Shown piece after piece: positions 8,700 through 19,260 of a stretch of 64,000 nucleotides of DNA. Position 1 is the first letter of the stretch. Each line of letters starts with the position of its first letter. Source of the DNA: Alcaligenaceae bacterium SAGV5 (GTDB lineage Bacteria > Pseudomonadota > Gammaproteobacteria > Burkholderiales > Burkholderiaceae_B); assembly GCA_009360345.1 (NCBI GenBank), contig SPDP01000001.1:1116001-1180000 (forward strand), read 5' to 3'. The notes under the pieces are model-generated. The model was not told where the DNA came from and made no database searches. It worked only from the letters and a program-made list of their open reading frames with translations. The translations under genes and the position numbers were made by a program.

Positions 8700-9413
8700 C
8701 TAGCGCGCGTCGTGGAATATCAGCCCCACGGTGTACCGCCTGCCGCTGTGGATCCGGCTGACGCCGTGGCGCATCGCCACCTTGCGTACGCCGCCGCGCC
8801 GGCCCGGCGCGGGCCGCTGGTTGACGGCGAATACCACCGCGTCGCCCTGGCGCAGCGCGATGACGTCGGCGCGCTGGCCGTCGCTGGCGGTTTCAGTCAT
8901 GACGAATTCGCCGCCGGTGAAGTCGCGTCCCGGCTCGGACAGCAGGATGGCCACCTGTAGCGGGAAGACCCGTTCACCGTAGAGATCCTGGTGCAGGCAA
9001 TTGTAGTCGCCGGCGCCGTATTCCAGGATGAGCGGCGTCGGGCGGAGCTGGCCGGCCTCGTGGCAGCGTGCCAGGAAGGTGTCCAGATCGTCGGGGTACC
9101 GCGTATCCTGCTTCATCAGGCGGCTCCAGCGATTGGCGATGGGCGCCAGCCGCGGATACAGCGCATGACGCAGATCGTGCAGCGGGGAAGGCAGGGGATA
9201 GGCGAAGTACTTGTATTCGCCGCGGCCGAATCCGTGGCGGCTCATCACGATGCGGCTGCGGAACAGCGCGTCCTGGCGGTAGAGCGCGGCAAGCCGCGCG
9301 CATCCGGCCGGATCGAGCAGCGCGGGCAGGACGGCATGTCCTTGCTCGCCCAGCGCCTGCTCGACGGCCTGCCAGTCGTGGTGGACGGCCGGCGGCGCGG
9401 CGGGGGTGTCCAG
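8700..9413 (-). CDS. 2OG-Fe(II) oxygenase (Oxygenase-NA type), apparent CTG start
   Basis: The conserved part is clear: YGAGDYNCLHQDLYGERVFPL gives an HxD iron motif, and SRIHSGRRYTVGLIFHD gives the distal His and the 2OG-binding Arg. The first ATG/GTG codons are at 9248-9245, but coding character continues upstream in the same frame (DWQAVEQALGEQGHAVLPALL, then CARLAALYRQDALFRSRIV). No ATG, GTG or TTG occurs there before the in-frame stop near 9530. A CTG at 9413 would give 237 residues, a sensible family length, but has no clear ribosome binding site. The gene heads the alkB-ada group, so a role in alkyl damage or small-molecule hydroxylation is possible; substrate unknown. Confidence 0.7.
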   Translation of the reverse strand: MDTPAAPPAVHHDWQAVEQALGEQGHAVLPALLDPAGCARLAALYRQDALFRSRIVMSRHGFGRGEYKYFAYPLPSPLHDLRHALYPRLAPIANRWSRLMKQDTRYPDDLDTFLARCHEAGQLRPTPLILEYGAGDYNCLHQDLYGERVFPLQVAILLSEPGRDFTGGEFVMTETASDGQRADVIALRQGDAVVFAVNQRPAPGRRGGVRKVAMRHGVSRIHSGRRYTVGLIFHDAR

Positions 9414-12003
<2,590 letters not shown>

Positions 12004-12004
12004 G

Positions 12005-12165
12005 GGTAGACCCCTACGCGCTGACGCGCGCCCCGGCAGGGTGAGCCCCCAGCCGCCACGCGGCAGCCCCCCGAGGGGGGCGGGGACCCGCCTTGGGGCG
12101 GCCCGGCGCTGGGTCCCCGGGGCGGCACTGGCGGACCGGCGGAGCCGGATCCGCTGTGCCCTGGG
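12005..12165 (+). repeat. Intergenic repeat element, copy A (long form)
   Basis: About 160 bases starting immediately after the icd stop, containing GGGTAGACCCCTACGC, a CCCCCCGAGGGGGG palindrome, CGCCTTGGGGCGGCCC and GGCGGAGCCGGATCC, ending in CTGGGT. The same blocks in the same order occur, shortened, after the mlaC stop (copy B, 31905-31989, opposite strand). The central part also occurs at 55521-55589 (copy C). It looks like a dispersed palindromic element common in related genomes. Confidence 0.75.
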
Positions 12166-12190
12166 TGAGATGGGCGTTCGCCGCGGTCTG

Positions 12191-12222
12191 AATGAAAAAC
12201 GCCCTCACGGGCGTTTTTCATT
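12191..12222. terminator. Bidirectional rho-independent terminator
   Basis: Perfect 14-base arms (AATGAAAAACGCCC / GGGCGTTTTTCATT) around a TCAC loop. The GC-rich inner stem is flanked by A-run and T-run, so it can stop transcription from icd on the plus strand and from the SDR gene on the minus strand, whose stop is at 12248. Confidence 0.9.
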
Positions 12223-12247
12223 TGTGGATCGGGCGCGTCCTGCCGGA

Positions 12248-13015
12248 CTAATAGGTGGCGCGTCCGCCGGACAGGTCGAAGACCGCGCCGGTGCTGAAGC
12301 TGCACGCCCGCGACGACAGCCAGGCCAGCATGGCGGCCAGTTCTTCCACTTCGCCGAAGCGGCCCATGGGGATTTTTTCCAGCAGCCGCTGTGTGCGTTC
12401 CGGCGCGATTTCGATGTTGCGGCGGGTCATGGGGGTGTTCAGCACGGTGGGCGCGACGCAGTTGACCAGCACGCCGCTGGCGGCGAATTCCTTGCCCAGG
12501 CTCTTGGTCAGCGCGATGACGCCGGCCTTGGCCGCGGAGTAGGACGGCGTGTAGGGATTGCCTTCCTTGCCGGAGGTCGAGCCGACGTTGACCACGCGCC
12601 CGTATCCCGCCTGCGCCATGAGGGGCATCACGGCCCGGCAGCAGTGGAAGGTGCCGGTCAGGTTGACGGCCAGGACGTCGTCCCAGTCGGCCAGCGACGA
12701 CGAGGCCAGCGGGCCGGGCGGGCGGATGATCCCCGCGTTGTTGATCAGCACGTCGACCCGCCCCCACCGGGCAAGGACGGCCTGGGCCGCCTGTTCCACC
12801 TGCTCGTGGCGCCGCACGTCCACCGTGCGTTGATCGATGTCGTCGGCCGGGGCCAGGGAGGCGGCCGACGCCCGCAGGGCCTCGGCGCCGGCATCCCACA
12901 TCGACACTCGCGCGCCGGCGCCCAGCAGGTCCTGCGCGATGCGCAGCCCCACGCCGCTGGCCGCGCCGGTCACGACGGCCACCTGTCCGGAAAAATCGTA
13001 TTTGACCACCTGCAT
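12248..13015 (-). CDS. Short-chain dehydrogenase/reductase (3-oxoacyl-ACP reductase-like)
   Basis: 255-residue classical SDR. Cofactor motif GAASGVGLR (TGxxxGxG) follows the first strand at residues 14-24; NNAG is present (VLINNAGI), and the catalytic Ser-Tyr-Lys are NVGSTS and YSAAK. The ATG at 13015 is directly preceded by GGACAGGGAG and begins the Rossmann fold; a longer open frame upstream overlaps the Bug receptor and is rejected. It lies 23 bases downstream of that Bug gene on the same strand, so it probably oxidises or reduces the compound the receptor captures. Substrate unknown. Confidence 0.88.
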   Translation of the reverse strand: MQVVKYDFSGQVAVVTGAASGVGLRIAQDLLGAGARVSMWDAGAEALRASAASLAPADDIDQRTVDVRRHEQVEQAAQAVLARWGRVDVLINNAGIIRPPGPLASSSLADWDDVLAVNLTGTFHCCRAVMPLMAQAGYGRVVNVGSTSGKEGNPYTPSYSAAKAGVIALTKSLGKEFAASGVLVNCVAPTVLNTPMTRRNIEIAPERTQRLLEKIPMGRFGEVEELAAMLAWLSSRACSFSTGAVFDLSGGRATY

Positions 13016-13038
13016 CTCCCTGTCCTTGCCGGACGTTG

Positions 13039-14031
13039 CTAGTAATCCGCCTTGATGCCCGCGGATTCCGCGAGCCTGCGATAGAGCCGCGTTTCTTTTT
13101 CGAGGAAGGCGCGGAAGTGCGCCGGCGACGTGTCCGCCGGCACGCCGGCGTTCTCGAGCACGCGGTCGCGCACCGCCGGGTCGCGCAGGCTGCGGTCGAT
13201 GGCCGAGGCCAGCGCCTCGATCCGCGCGGCCGGCGTCCGGGCGGGCACCAGATAGCCTTGCCAGGCGGCGATGTCCATGCCAGCGATGCCGGACTCCTTC
13301 ATCGTCGGTATGTCGGGCGCCAGCGCGGGCCGCGTGTCGCCGGTCACCGCCAGGATCTTCATCGCGCCGCTGCGGTGCCGGGGAAAGACCGAGTTCATGT
13401 CCGAGAACACCAGTTGCACCTGCTCGCCCAGCACGCCCACGATGGCGGGCCCCAGGCCCTTGTAGGGAACATGCAGGAGCCTGGTCCCGGTGGTGGACTG
13501 GAACAGCTCGCCGGCGAAATGGGGTTGGCTGCCCATGCCGGACGAGGCATAGGTGAGTTCTCCCGGGCGCCGCCGGGCCTGCGCCAGCACGTCCTGGATC
13601 GAATCCAGGCCCGAGCCGCGCCGCGCGGCGATGCAATAGGGCGCGGTGAACATCAGGCTGACCGGCGCGAGCGCATCCAGCAGGCCCCGGCCCGAACGCT
13701 GCAGCGTCGCGCCGCGTTCGCGCAGCAGGACCGCGCTGGTGACATAGCTGCCCGTGGCCACGTACATCGTGTAGCCGTCGGGCTCGGCGCGGGCGGTGCC
13801 CTCCGCCGCCAGCGTGGTGCCGGCTCCGGGGCGGTTCTCCAGCACGATGGGCTGGTGAAGTTCCGCTTCCATGCTGCGGAAGAGGATACGGGCCAGCAGG
13901 TCCGCCCCGCCGCCCGGGCTTAGGCCCAGCAGGGCCTTGACCGGCCGGGCGGGAAAGGTTTCCCCGAACGCGGGCCGGACGGTGATGGTGGCGCCGGCGG
14001 CGATGCCCAGGAAGGTCCGTCGTGTCAACAT
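13039..14031 (-). CDS. Bug/TctC-family periplasmic receptor with Tat-like signal
   Basis: 330-residue solute receptor. The N-terminus TRRTFLGIAAGA contains twin Arg plus FLG, suggesting export by Tat. Family landmarks are FPARPVKALLGLSPGGGADLLA, VLENRPGAGTTLAAEG, EPDGYTMYVATGSY, the conserved HVPYKGLGPAIVGVLG and LVPARTPAARIEAL. It is followed 23 bases later by an SDR gene and preceded, 40 bases upstream, by a GMC oxidoreductase on the same strand, so the three likely form one catabolic operon under the divergent LysR gene at 15843. Confidence 0.9.
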   Translation of the reverse strand: MLTRRTFLGIAAGATITVRPAFGETFPARPVKALLGLSPGGGADLLARILFRSMEAELHQPIVLENRPGAGTTLAAEGTARAEPDGYTMYVATGSYVTSAVLLRERGATLQRSGRGLLDALAPVSLMFTAPYCIAARRGSGLDSIQDVLAQARRRPGELTYASSGMGSQPHFAGELFQSTTGTRLLHVPYKGLGPAIVGVLGEQVQLVFSDMNSVFPRHRSGAMKILAVTGDTRPALAPDIPTMKESGIAGMDIAAWQGYLVPARTPAARIEALASAIDRSLRDPAVRDRVLENAGVPADTSPAHFRAFLEKETRLYRRLAESAGIKADY

Positions 14032-14071
14032 GATGTCTCCTTGTTCGCGCCTGTCGCGCGCGTGTCTTCTT

Positions 14072-15739
14072 TCATCGATGCAGGAACATGGCCGAGATCT
14101 TCTCCGCGGCCATCATGACCGGAAGATTGGTGTTGGCGCGCGGGACCGCGGGCAGCAGGGACGCGTCGGCGATCGTCAGCCCCGCCACGCCATGGACCTG
14201 GCCGTCGGGCGCCGCCACCGACAGTCGCGATGCCGCCGGACCCATCGCGCAGGTGCCGACCTGGTGGTACTGGAGCACGATCGACGCCCGCAGCGCCGCC
14301 CGCGCGGCCTGCGGACCGGCGGCGCCCGATAGCGACTCCGGCAGCGGTTTTACCGCCAGCGCATACAGTGGCGACAGAAGCCCGGGCCAGAGGCCGCCGG
14401 CGGCGCTCATGGCGCGGCTGGCCAGGCGTGTCGCCGACGTGCGAAAGCCCATCCACGCGGCGGCCTTGCCCAGCTTGACGAGCCCGGTGCCGCGGCCGAT
14501 GGCACGCACGCGCGGGCTTTCCAGGAACTCCATCGCGGCGCGTACGCCCATCGACAGGCGTTCGACGTCCGACCGGTGATCGAGCATGTTGAAGTCGATG
14601 GCCGGCGCGACCCGGCAGTCGCCGGCGCGCAGGGTGACCGATCCGCTCGACGCGGGACGGTGCAGCACGACGTTCAGTACGCCCACGTGGCTGCCCGCGG
14701 CATGCCACGCGGCGCGGTCCCAGACCGACAGGTAGACGTCGCCGCCGGAGCGATGCGCGCCCGAGGACAGCCGCAGGGCCGCGTGCGCCGTCGGCAGGCC
14801 GGGCGGCAGTCCCTTCCGGCCTTTCAGGACGATGCCCAGGGGCACGGCGCAATGGTTCTGCAGGTTACGGCCGACGCCGGGCAGGTCCGCCACCGTCCGG
14901 ATGCCCAGCGCTTCGAGCGCGGCGGCATCGCCGACGCCGGAACGCAGCAGCAGCGTGGGGGTCTGCAATGCGCCGGCGCACAGGAAGACGCGGGGAGCCA
15001 GGAAGATCCGCGGAGTGCCGGCCGATTCGGCCTCGACGCCGCGCACGCGCCCCTGTTCGATCCGCAGCCGCAGGCAGCGGGTGTCGGCCAGGATGTCCAG
15101 GTTGCCCCGGGCTCGCGTGGCCGCGCCCAGATAGGCGCGGTTCGCCGAGCATCGGCCGCCGCGGTCGGTCGAGACCGGCTGGACGAAGCAGCCGTCGCGG
15201 AAATCGGTGTTGGGATCCGCGATACGCGGATAGCCCGCCTGTTCCCAGGTATCGAGCAGCGCGTTGCTGAGCCGCCGATGCGGCGAGGCTGCCTGCCGCG
15301 CGACCGCGATGGCGGCGGCATCGTCGCAGTCCTGGCGCGGATCGGCCGATTCGAGCCGGCGGAAGTAGGGCTCCACGTCGCGCCAGCTCCAACCCTGCGC
15401 GCCGGCTTCGCACCATTCGTCGAAGTCCGCCGCGATTCCGCGCATCGCCACCATGGCGTTGATGGAGGACGAGCCGCCCACGAGCCGGCCCTGCGGGACG
15501 CGGGCCATGCGGCGGTCGGCGCCGCCCACGACCTGTCCTTTCAGGCCGGGCCATTGCAGCGCCGCGTCGTAGGCCGAGAGCGGATAGGGGTGGCGGATGG
15601 CCGGAGTTTCCAGAGGACCGGGGTCCGGGCCCGCCTCGAGCAGCAGCACCCGGCAGCGGCCGTCCTCCGACAGGCGGCGGGCGACGATGCAGCCGGCCGA
15701 TCCCGCGCCTATCACGATTGCGTCATAGCTTTTTTCCAT
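14072..15739 (-). CDS. GMC-family FAD oxidoreductase (choline/alcohol dehydrogenase-like)
   Basis: Flavoprotein of 555 residues. The FAD-binding Rossmann motif GAGSAGC stands at residues 11-17; the GMC signature region is GRLVGGSSSINAMVAMRG. The C-terminal FAD loop is VPRANTNLPVMMAAEKI, and the likely catalytic His is in QYHQVGTCAMG. Such enzymes oxidise primary or polyol alcohols to aldehydes. Chosen start: ATG at 15739, six residues before the first strand; in-frame upstream codons add only hydrophilic residues and overlap the probable operator. First gene of the GMC-Bug-SDR operon. Confidence 0.92.
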   Translation of the reverse strand: MEKSYDAIVIGAGSAGCIVARRLSEDGRCRVLLLEAGPDPGPLETPAIRHPYPLSAYDAALQWPGLKGQVVGGADRRMARVPQGRLVGGSSSINAMVAMRGIAADFDEWCEAGAQGWSWRDVEPYFRRLESADPRQDCDDAAAIAVARQAASPHRRLSNALLDTWEQAGYPRIADPNTDFRDGCFVQPVSTDRGGRCSANRAYLGAATRARGNLDILADTRCLRLRIEQGRVRGVEAESAGTPRIFLAPRVFLCAGALQTPTLLLRSGVGDAAALEALGIRTVADLPGVGRNLQNHCAVPLGIVLKGRKGLPPGLPTAHAALRLSSGAHRSGGDVYLSVWDRAAWHAAGSHVGVLNVVLHRPASSGSVTLRAGDCRVAPAIDFNMLDHRSDVERLSMGVRAAMEFLESPRVRAIGRGTGLVKLGKAAAWMGFRTSATRLASRAMSAAGGLWPGLLSPLYALAVKPLPESLSGAAGPQAARAALRASIVLQYHQVGTCAMGPAASRLSVAAPDGQVHGVAGLTIADASLLPAVPRANTNLPVMMAAEKISAMFLHR

Positions 15740-15771
15740 GCCGTCACGATAGACCCGGGACATGGACTTGG

Positions 15772-15788
15772 ATCTCTGTTTCAAAGAT
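15772..15788. promoter_or_regulatory. Probable LysR operator between GMC oxidoreductase and LysR genes
   Basis: ATCTCTG-TTT-CAAAGAT is a near-perfect dyad (six of seven positions pair) that contains a T-N11-A core with TCT/AGA ends, the usual form of a LysR box. It lies in the 103-base divergent region, the expected place for autoregulation and activation of the GMC operon. Confidence 0.5.
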
Positions 15789-15842
15789 GGATGTGATCTT
15801 TTTCATGGATATCAAAAGGCATCATCCTGCTATGCTGGAACG

Positions 15843-16751
15843 ATGAACGCCCCGCTGCTCGACATCGAATCCGCCCGCTACTTCCTGGCCGTGGCGCAAG
15901 CCCAGAGCATTTCCGGGGCGGCCGTGTCGCTCGGTACCGTGCAGTCCAACGTTTCTACCCGACTCGCCCAGCTCGAAGGCAGCGTCGGCGTGGTGCTGCT
16001 GCGCCGGCACAACCGGGGCGTCAGCCTGACCAGCGCGGGCGAGGCGCTGCTGCCGCATTGCCGCGAATTGCTGCGCCTGTCGGCAAGCGCCGTCGCTTCC
16101 GTGCAGCAAGTTGCCGGAAGCCGCCCCGAACTGCGCATAGGCGCCTTCCATACGGCCACGGCCAGCCTGGTGCCCAGGGTGCTGTCCGGCTTCATCCGCG
16201 AGAACCGGGGAGTCCGGCTGACCGTGCGCGCGGGCACCACCGAGGAGATCCGCGCCTGCCTGAACGAAGGGGACATCGATTGCGCCTTCCTGCCCGGTGC
16301 CGCGGTGGACGGCACCATGACGGTCCAGGCCCGTTTCAATGAGCAACTGGGCTGGGTGGCGAAGACAGGTACGGTACGGCCTGGCGGACGGCCGCTGATG
16401 CAGGTGCTGGCCGGGTTGCCGCTGTATTCCGTGCGCCGCGGCACGCTGTACGAAGCGTCGGTCAGGCTGCTTTTCCAGGACGCGGGAGTCACCCCCGCGA
16501 TGCCGCTTTTCCAGGAAGCGGGCTCGACCGAGATCCTGCGCGAGATGCTGGCGCTGGGGGGCTGCTTCACCCTGGCCGGCCGCAGTGTCTTCGCGGCCGA
16601 AGTGGCGGCGGGCGTGCTGGAGTTCCATGCCGTGCCGGGGCAGTCGCCCAGGCTGCAACCGGTGCTGGTCGGCGTGCGGGGCCGGACCCTGCCGGAGATC
16701 CCCGCCTTGTTCATCCGCTACGCCAAGGCGCGGGCCGCGCCGCCGTCCTGA
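15843..16751 (+). CDS. LysR-family transcriptional regulator
   Basis: 302 residues: helix-turn-helix at about 8-65 (ARYFLAVAQAQSISGAAVSL, then STRLAQLEGSVGVVLLRRH) and an effector-binding domain after about residue 90 (LRIGAFHTATASLVPRVLSG). It is divergently transcribed from the GMC oxidoreductase-Bug-SDR operon and very likely controls it. The start at 15843 is favoured because the in-frame codons upstream (from 15762) would read through the operator. It ends two bases before the stop of the next, convergent LysR gene. Confidence 0.9.
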   Translation: MNAPLLDIESARYFLAVAQAQSISGAAVSLGTVQSNVSTRLAQLEGSVGVVLLRRHNRGVSLTSAGEALLPHCRELLRLSASAVASVQQVAGSRPELRIGAFHTATASLVPRVLSGFIRENRGVRLTVRAGTTEEIRACLNEGDIDCAFLPGAAVDGTMTVQARFNEQLGWVAKTGTVRPGGRPLMQVLAGLPLYSVRRGTLYEASVRLLFQDAGVTPAMPLFQEAGSTEILREMLALGGCFTLAGRSVFAAEVAAGVLEFHAVPGQSPRLQPVLVGVRGRTLPEIPALFIRYAKARAAPPS

Positions 16752-16752
16752 A

Positions 16753-17676
16753 CTACAACCGCGCCACCGGCGCCGACGGGTAGCCCGGATCGCCATAGGC
16801 CTGCCGCAGGTGATCGATGAATACCCGCACCCGCGAAGGCATGTGTCCGCGTTGCGGCACCACGGCGTAGATGCCTACGGTCGCGACCGCGTAGCGGTCC
16901 AGCACCGAGCGCAGCCGGCCATGCCGCAGGTCGTCCTCGACTTCCCACAGCGCGCGCCAGGCCAGGCCCATGCCGGCCAGCGCCCATTGATGCAGCGTCG
17001 AGCCGTCCGAGCAGCGCAGGGTGCCGGACACCGGTTGCTGAAGCAGGCGTCCGTCCTCGCGGAACTGCCAATGGCGGGCCTGCATCTGGCTTTCGCCGTG
17101 GAAGCACAGGCAGTTGTGGCGGGCGAGGTCGGCGGGGCGGGCCGGTTCGCCCGCGCGGTCCAGGTAGGCGGGACTGCCGACCACCACGCGCCGCGTCCCG
17201 CCCAGCGGGATGGCGACCTGGCTGCTGTCGGGCGGATCGCCGATGAAGAGCGCGCAATCGAAGCCGCCGGTGGGCAGGTTGGCGTAGTGGTCGTGCAGGT
17301 CCAGCGTGATGTCGAGCGAGGGGTGGCGGGCCACCAGCGCGGGAATCAGCGGGGCGATGTGGCGCCGTCCGAAGCCGGCGGGCGCGGTGACGCGCAAGTG
17401 GCCGTGCGCGCCCGAGGCGCGCGCCGAGACGGCCGCCTCGGCCTGTTCCAGGCCGGCGAGCACGGCACGCGCGGCGTCCAGGAAGCCGGTGCCGGCTTCG
17501 GTCAGCGCCAGTCCGCGCGGACTGCGGTGGACCAGCCGGGCGGCCAGGCGCCGTTCCAGCGCGTCGATGCGCTCGCGCATCACGTTGGGAGCCACGCCCT
17601 CGCTGCGGGCCGCGGCGGAAAAGCTGCCGTGCAGCGCCACGGAGACGAAGGACTCCAATTGCTTGTAGTGATCCAT
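16753..17676 (-). CDS. LysR-family transcriptional regulator (regulator of Rieske oxygenase operon)
   Basis: 307 residues with N-terminal winged helix (LESFVSVALHGSFSAAARSE, MRERIDALERRLAARLVHRS) and LysR substrate-binding domain. The HGHLRVTAPAGFGRRHIAPL segment is typical of the CrgA/PecT-like subgroup. It is divergent from the Rieske oxygenase gene; a T-N11-A dyad stands between the two. Likely role: control of the oxygenase-Bug operon in response to its substrate. Confidence 0.9.
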   Translation of the reverse strand: MDHYKQLESFVSVALHGSFSAAARSEGVAPNVMRERIDALERRLAARLVHRSPRGLALTEAGTGFLDAARAVLAGLEQAEAAVSARASGAHGHLRVTAPAGFGRRHIAPLIPALVARHPSLDITLDLHDHYANLPTGGFDCALFIGDPPDSSQVAIPLGGTRRVVVGSPAYLDRAGEPARPADLARHNCLCFHGESQMQARHWQFREDGRLLQQPVSGTLRCSDGSTLHQWALAGMGLAWRALWEVEDDLRHGRLRSVLDRYAVATVGIYAVVPQRGHMPSRVRVFIDHLRQAYGDPGYPSAPVARL

Positions 17677-17747
17677 GGCGCGGTCCCCGGCCGGGCGAAA
17701 CGGGTCGAGTGTGCCATAGCCCTATCCGTGTACCTAGCACTGCGCGG

Positions 17748-17760
17748 TCGATTGCATCGA
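17748..17760. promoter_or_regulatory. Probable LysR box upstream of Rieske oxygenase
   Basis: TCGATTGCATCGA is a perfect 5-base dyad around TGC and fits T-N11-A exactly. It is 72 bases beyond the LysR start and 93 bases before the oxygenase start, the classic arrangement for a LysR activator. Confidence 0.55.
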
Positions 17761-17852
17761 ATTTACCTACAGCTGAATTGACCGCGGCCGGCTTCCCCCA
17801 GCCCGGGGACGGCAGGGACAATGCGGTCATTCCCACTCCGACGAGGCATGAC

Positions 17853-19220
17853 ATGGCGCAGGATGTCCGCAATGCAACCCGACCCTACGGCGGCTACGAC
17901 CGCCGGCCATCCACGGCGCCCGACCGGGAATTGGCCGAAGTCGGCCGAGGCACGCCCGCCGGCGAGTACCTGCGCCGTTTCTGGCAGCCCGTCGCGCTGG
18001 CGGCCGACATCAAGGACCTGCCCCTGCCCATCACCATCCTGGGCGAGGACCTGGTGGTGTTCCGCGATCGCTCCGGCGATCTCGGCCTGCTGGAGCGCCA
18101 TTGCAGCCATCGTCGCACGTCGCTGGAGTACGCGCTGATCGTGGACCATGGGCTGCGCTGCGCCTACCATGGCTGGCACTACGGCGTGGATGGCGCGCTG
18201 CTGGACGTGCCGGGGGAAAAGGTGCCCGGCTCGCTGGCGTCCCGCATGTATCACGGCGCGTACCCGGTGCGGGAATTCCGTGGCCTGGTGTTCGCGTACA
18301 TGGGCCCGCCGGACGAACGGCCGCCTTTCCCCGACTACGATTTCATGCATTACGACGAGGAGGAATATCTGCCCTTCTGCTGGCATAACCCCTGCAACTG
18401 GGTGCAATTGCGCGAGAACACGCAGGATCCCATCCACCTGACCTTCCTGCATTCGATGTTCGACGTGCAGCAGTTCGGCGACTACGCCTACGATCTTCCC
18501 GTCATCCAGGCTTGCGAGACGCCCATCGGCCAGATCACCACCAGCGTCCGGCGCGTGCACGACCTGTACTACTGCCGCGTCAATGAACTGATCCTGCCCA
18601 ACATCGCCCGCGTGCCCGACGGCATCCGCCTGGGCGATGCCATTCCCGAGAACATGGCCGGCGAGCCGGGCAGGCGGCAGGCGGTCGAGTTGCGCTACCG
18701 TCGCCAACTGCCGTCCAGCCACGGCCTGGGCCTGTCGACCTGGATCGTGCCCAATGACGATTTCAACGCGATGCATATGGGATGGCTGCATTTGTCGCCA
18801 AAATGGAGCGAGAAGGCGCGCGCCGACTATCTGGCGACGATCACCTTCGGCCAGACGGGCGAGCGCAGCTACGAGGAACGGCACCGCAACCCGGGAGACT
18901 GGGACGCGTGGGTCGCGCAGGGCAGGATGGCGGTCCAGGCCAACGAGAACCTGACCGCCGCCGATGCCGGCATCGCCTTGTTCCGCCGCCAGCTCCGGGC
19001 GGGCATCCGCGCCGTGCAGGCGGGCGAGCGGCCCAAGGGCATGCGCGCCGACGGCGAGGGCGTGTGCCCGACCTACGGCTACGCCCTGACCCGGCCCGCT
19101 CCCGGCCTGCCGGACGAGGGGGCGGAGTGGGTGGCCAAGCAGGACTACGCCCAGGAGATGCAGCAAGACATCCTGGCCCGGCGCGCGCCCGCGCTGGACC
19201 GGATGCTGGAGTCCGCCTGA
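17853..19220 (+). CDS. Rieske [2Fe-2S] aromatic ring-hydroxylating oxygenase, alpha subunit
   Basis: 455-residue oxygenase of the single-polypeptide alpha-subunit type (phthalate/vanillate demethylase relatives). The Rieske cluster is bound by C84, H86, C103 and H106 (CSH...CAYHGWHYGVDG). The mononuclear iron site is N189/D192-H195-H200 in ENTQDPIHLTFLH. It needs an external reductase; none is adjacent, although a flavin reductase lies at 24917. The ATG at 17853 follows GAGG. A Bug receptor gene follows 40 bases later, so the substrate is likely an imported aromatic acid or similar ring compound. Confidence 0.93.
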   Translation: MAQDVRNATRPYGGYDRRPSTAPDRELAEVGRGTPAGEYLRRFWQPVALAADIKDLPLPITILGEDLVVFRDRSGDLGLLERHCSHRRTSLEYALIVDHGLRCAYHGWHYGVDGALLDVPGEKVPGSLASRMYHGAYPVREFRGLVFAYMGPPDERPPFPDYDFMHYDEEEYLPFCWHNPCNWVQLRENTQDPIHLTFLHSMFDVQQFGDYAYDLPVIQACETPIGQITTSVRRVHDLYYCRVNELILPNIARVPDGIRLGDAIPENMAGEPGRRQAVELRYRRQLPSSHGLGLSTWIVPNDDFNAMHMGWLHLSPKWSEKARADYLATITFGQTGERSYEERHRNPGDWDAWVAQGRMAVQANENLTAADAGIALFRRQLRAGIRAVQAGERPKGMRADGEGVCPTYGYALTRPAPGLPDEGAEWVAKQDYAQEMQQDILARRAPALDRMLESA

Positions 19221-19260
19221 ACCCCGAAGCCGGCCGCCGCCGCGCGGCCAGGAGAACGCC

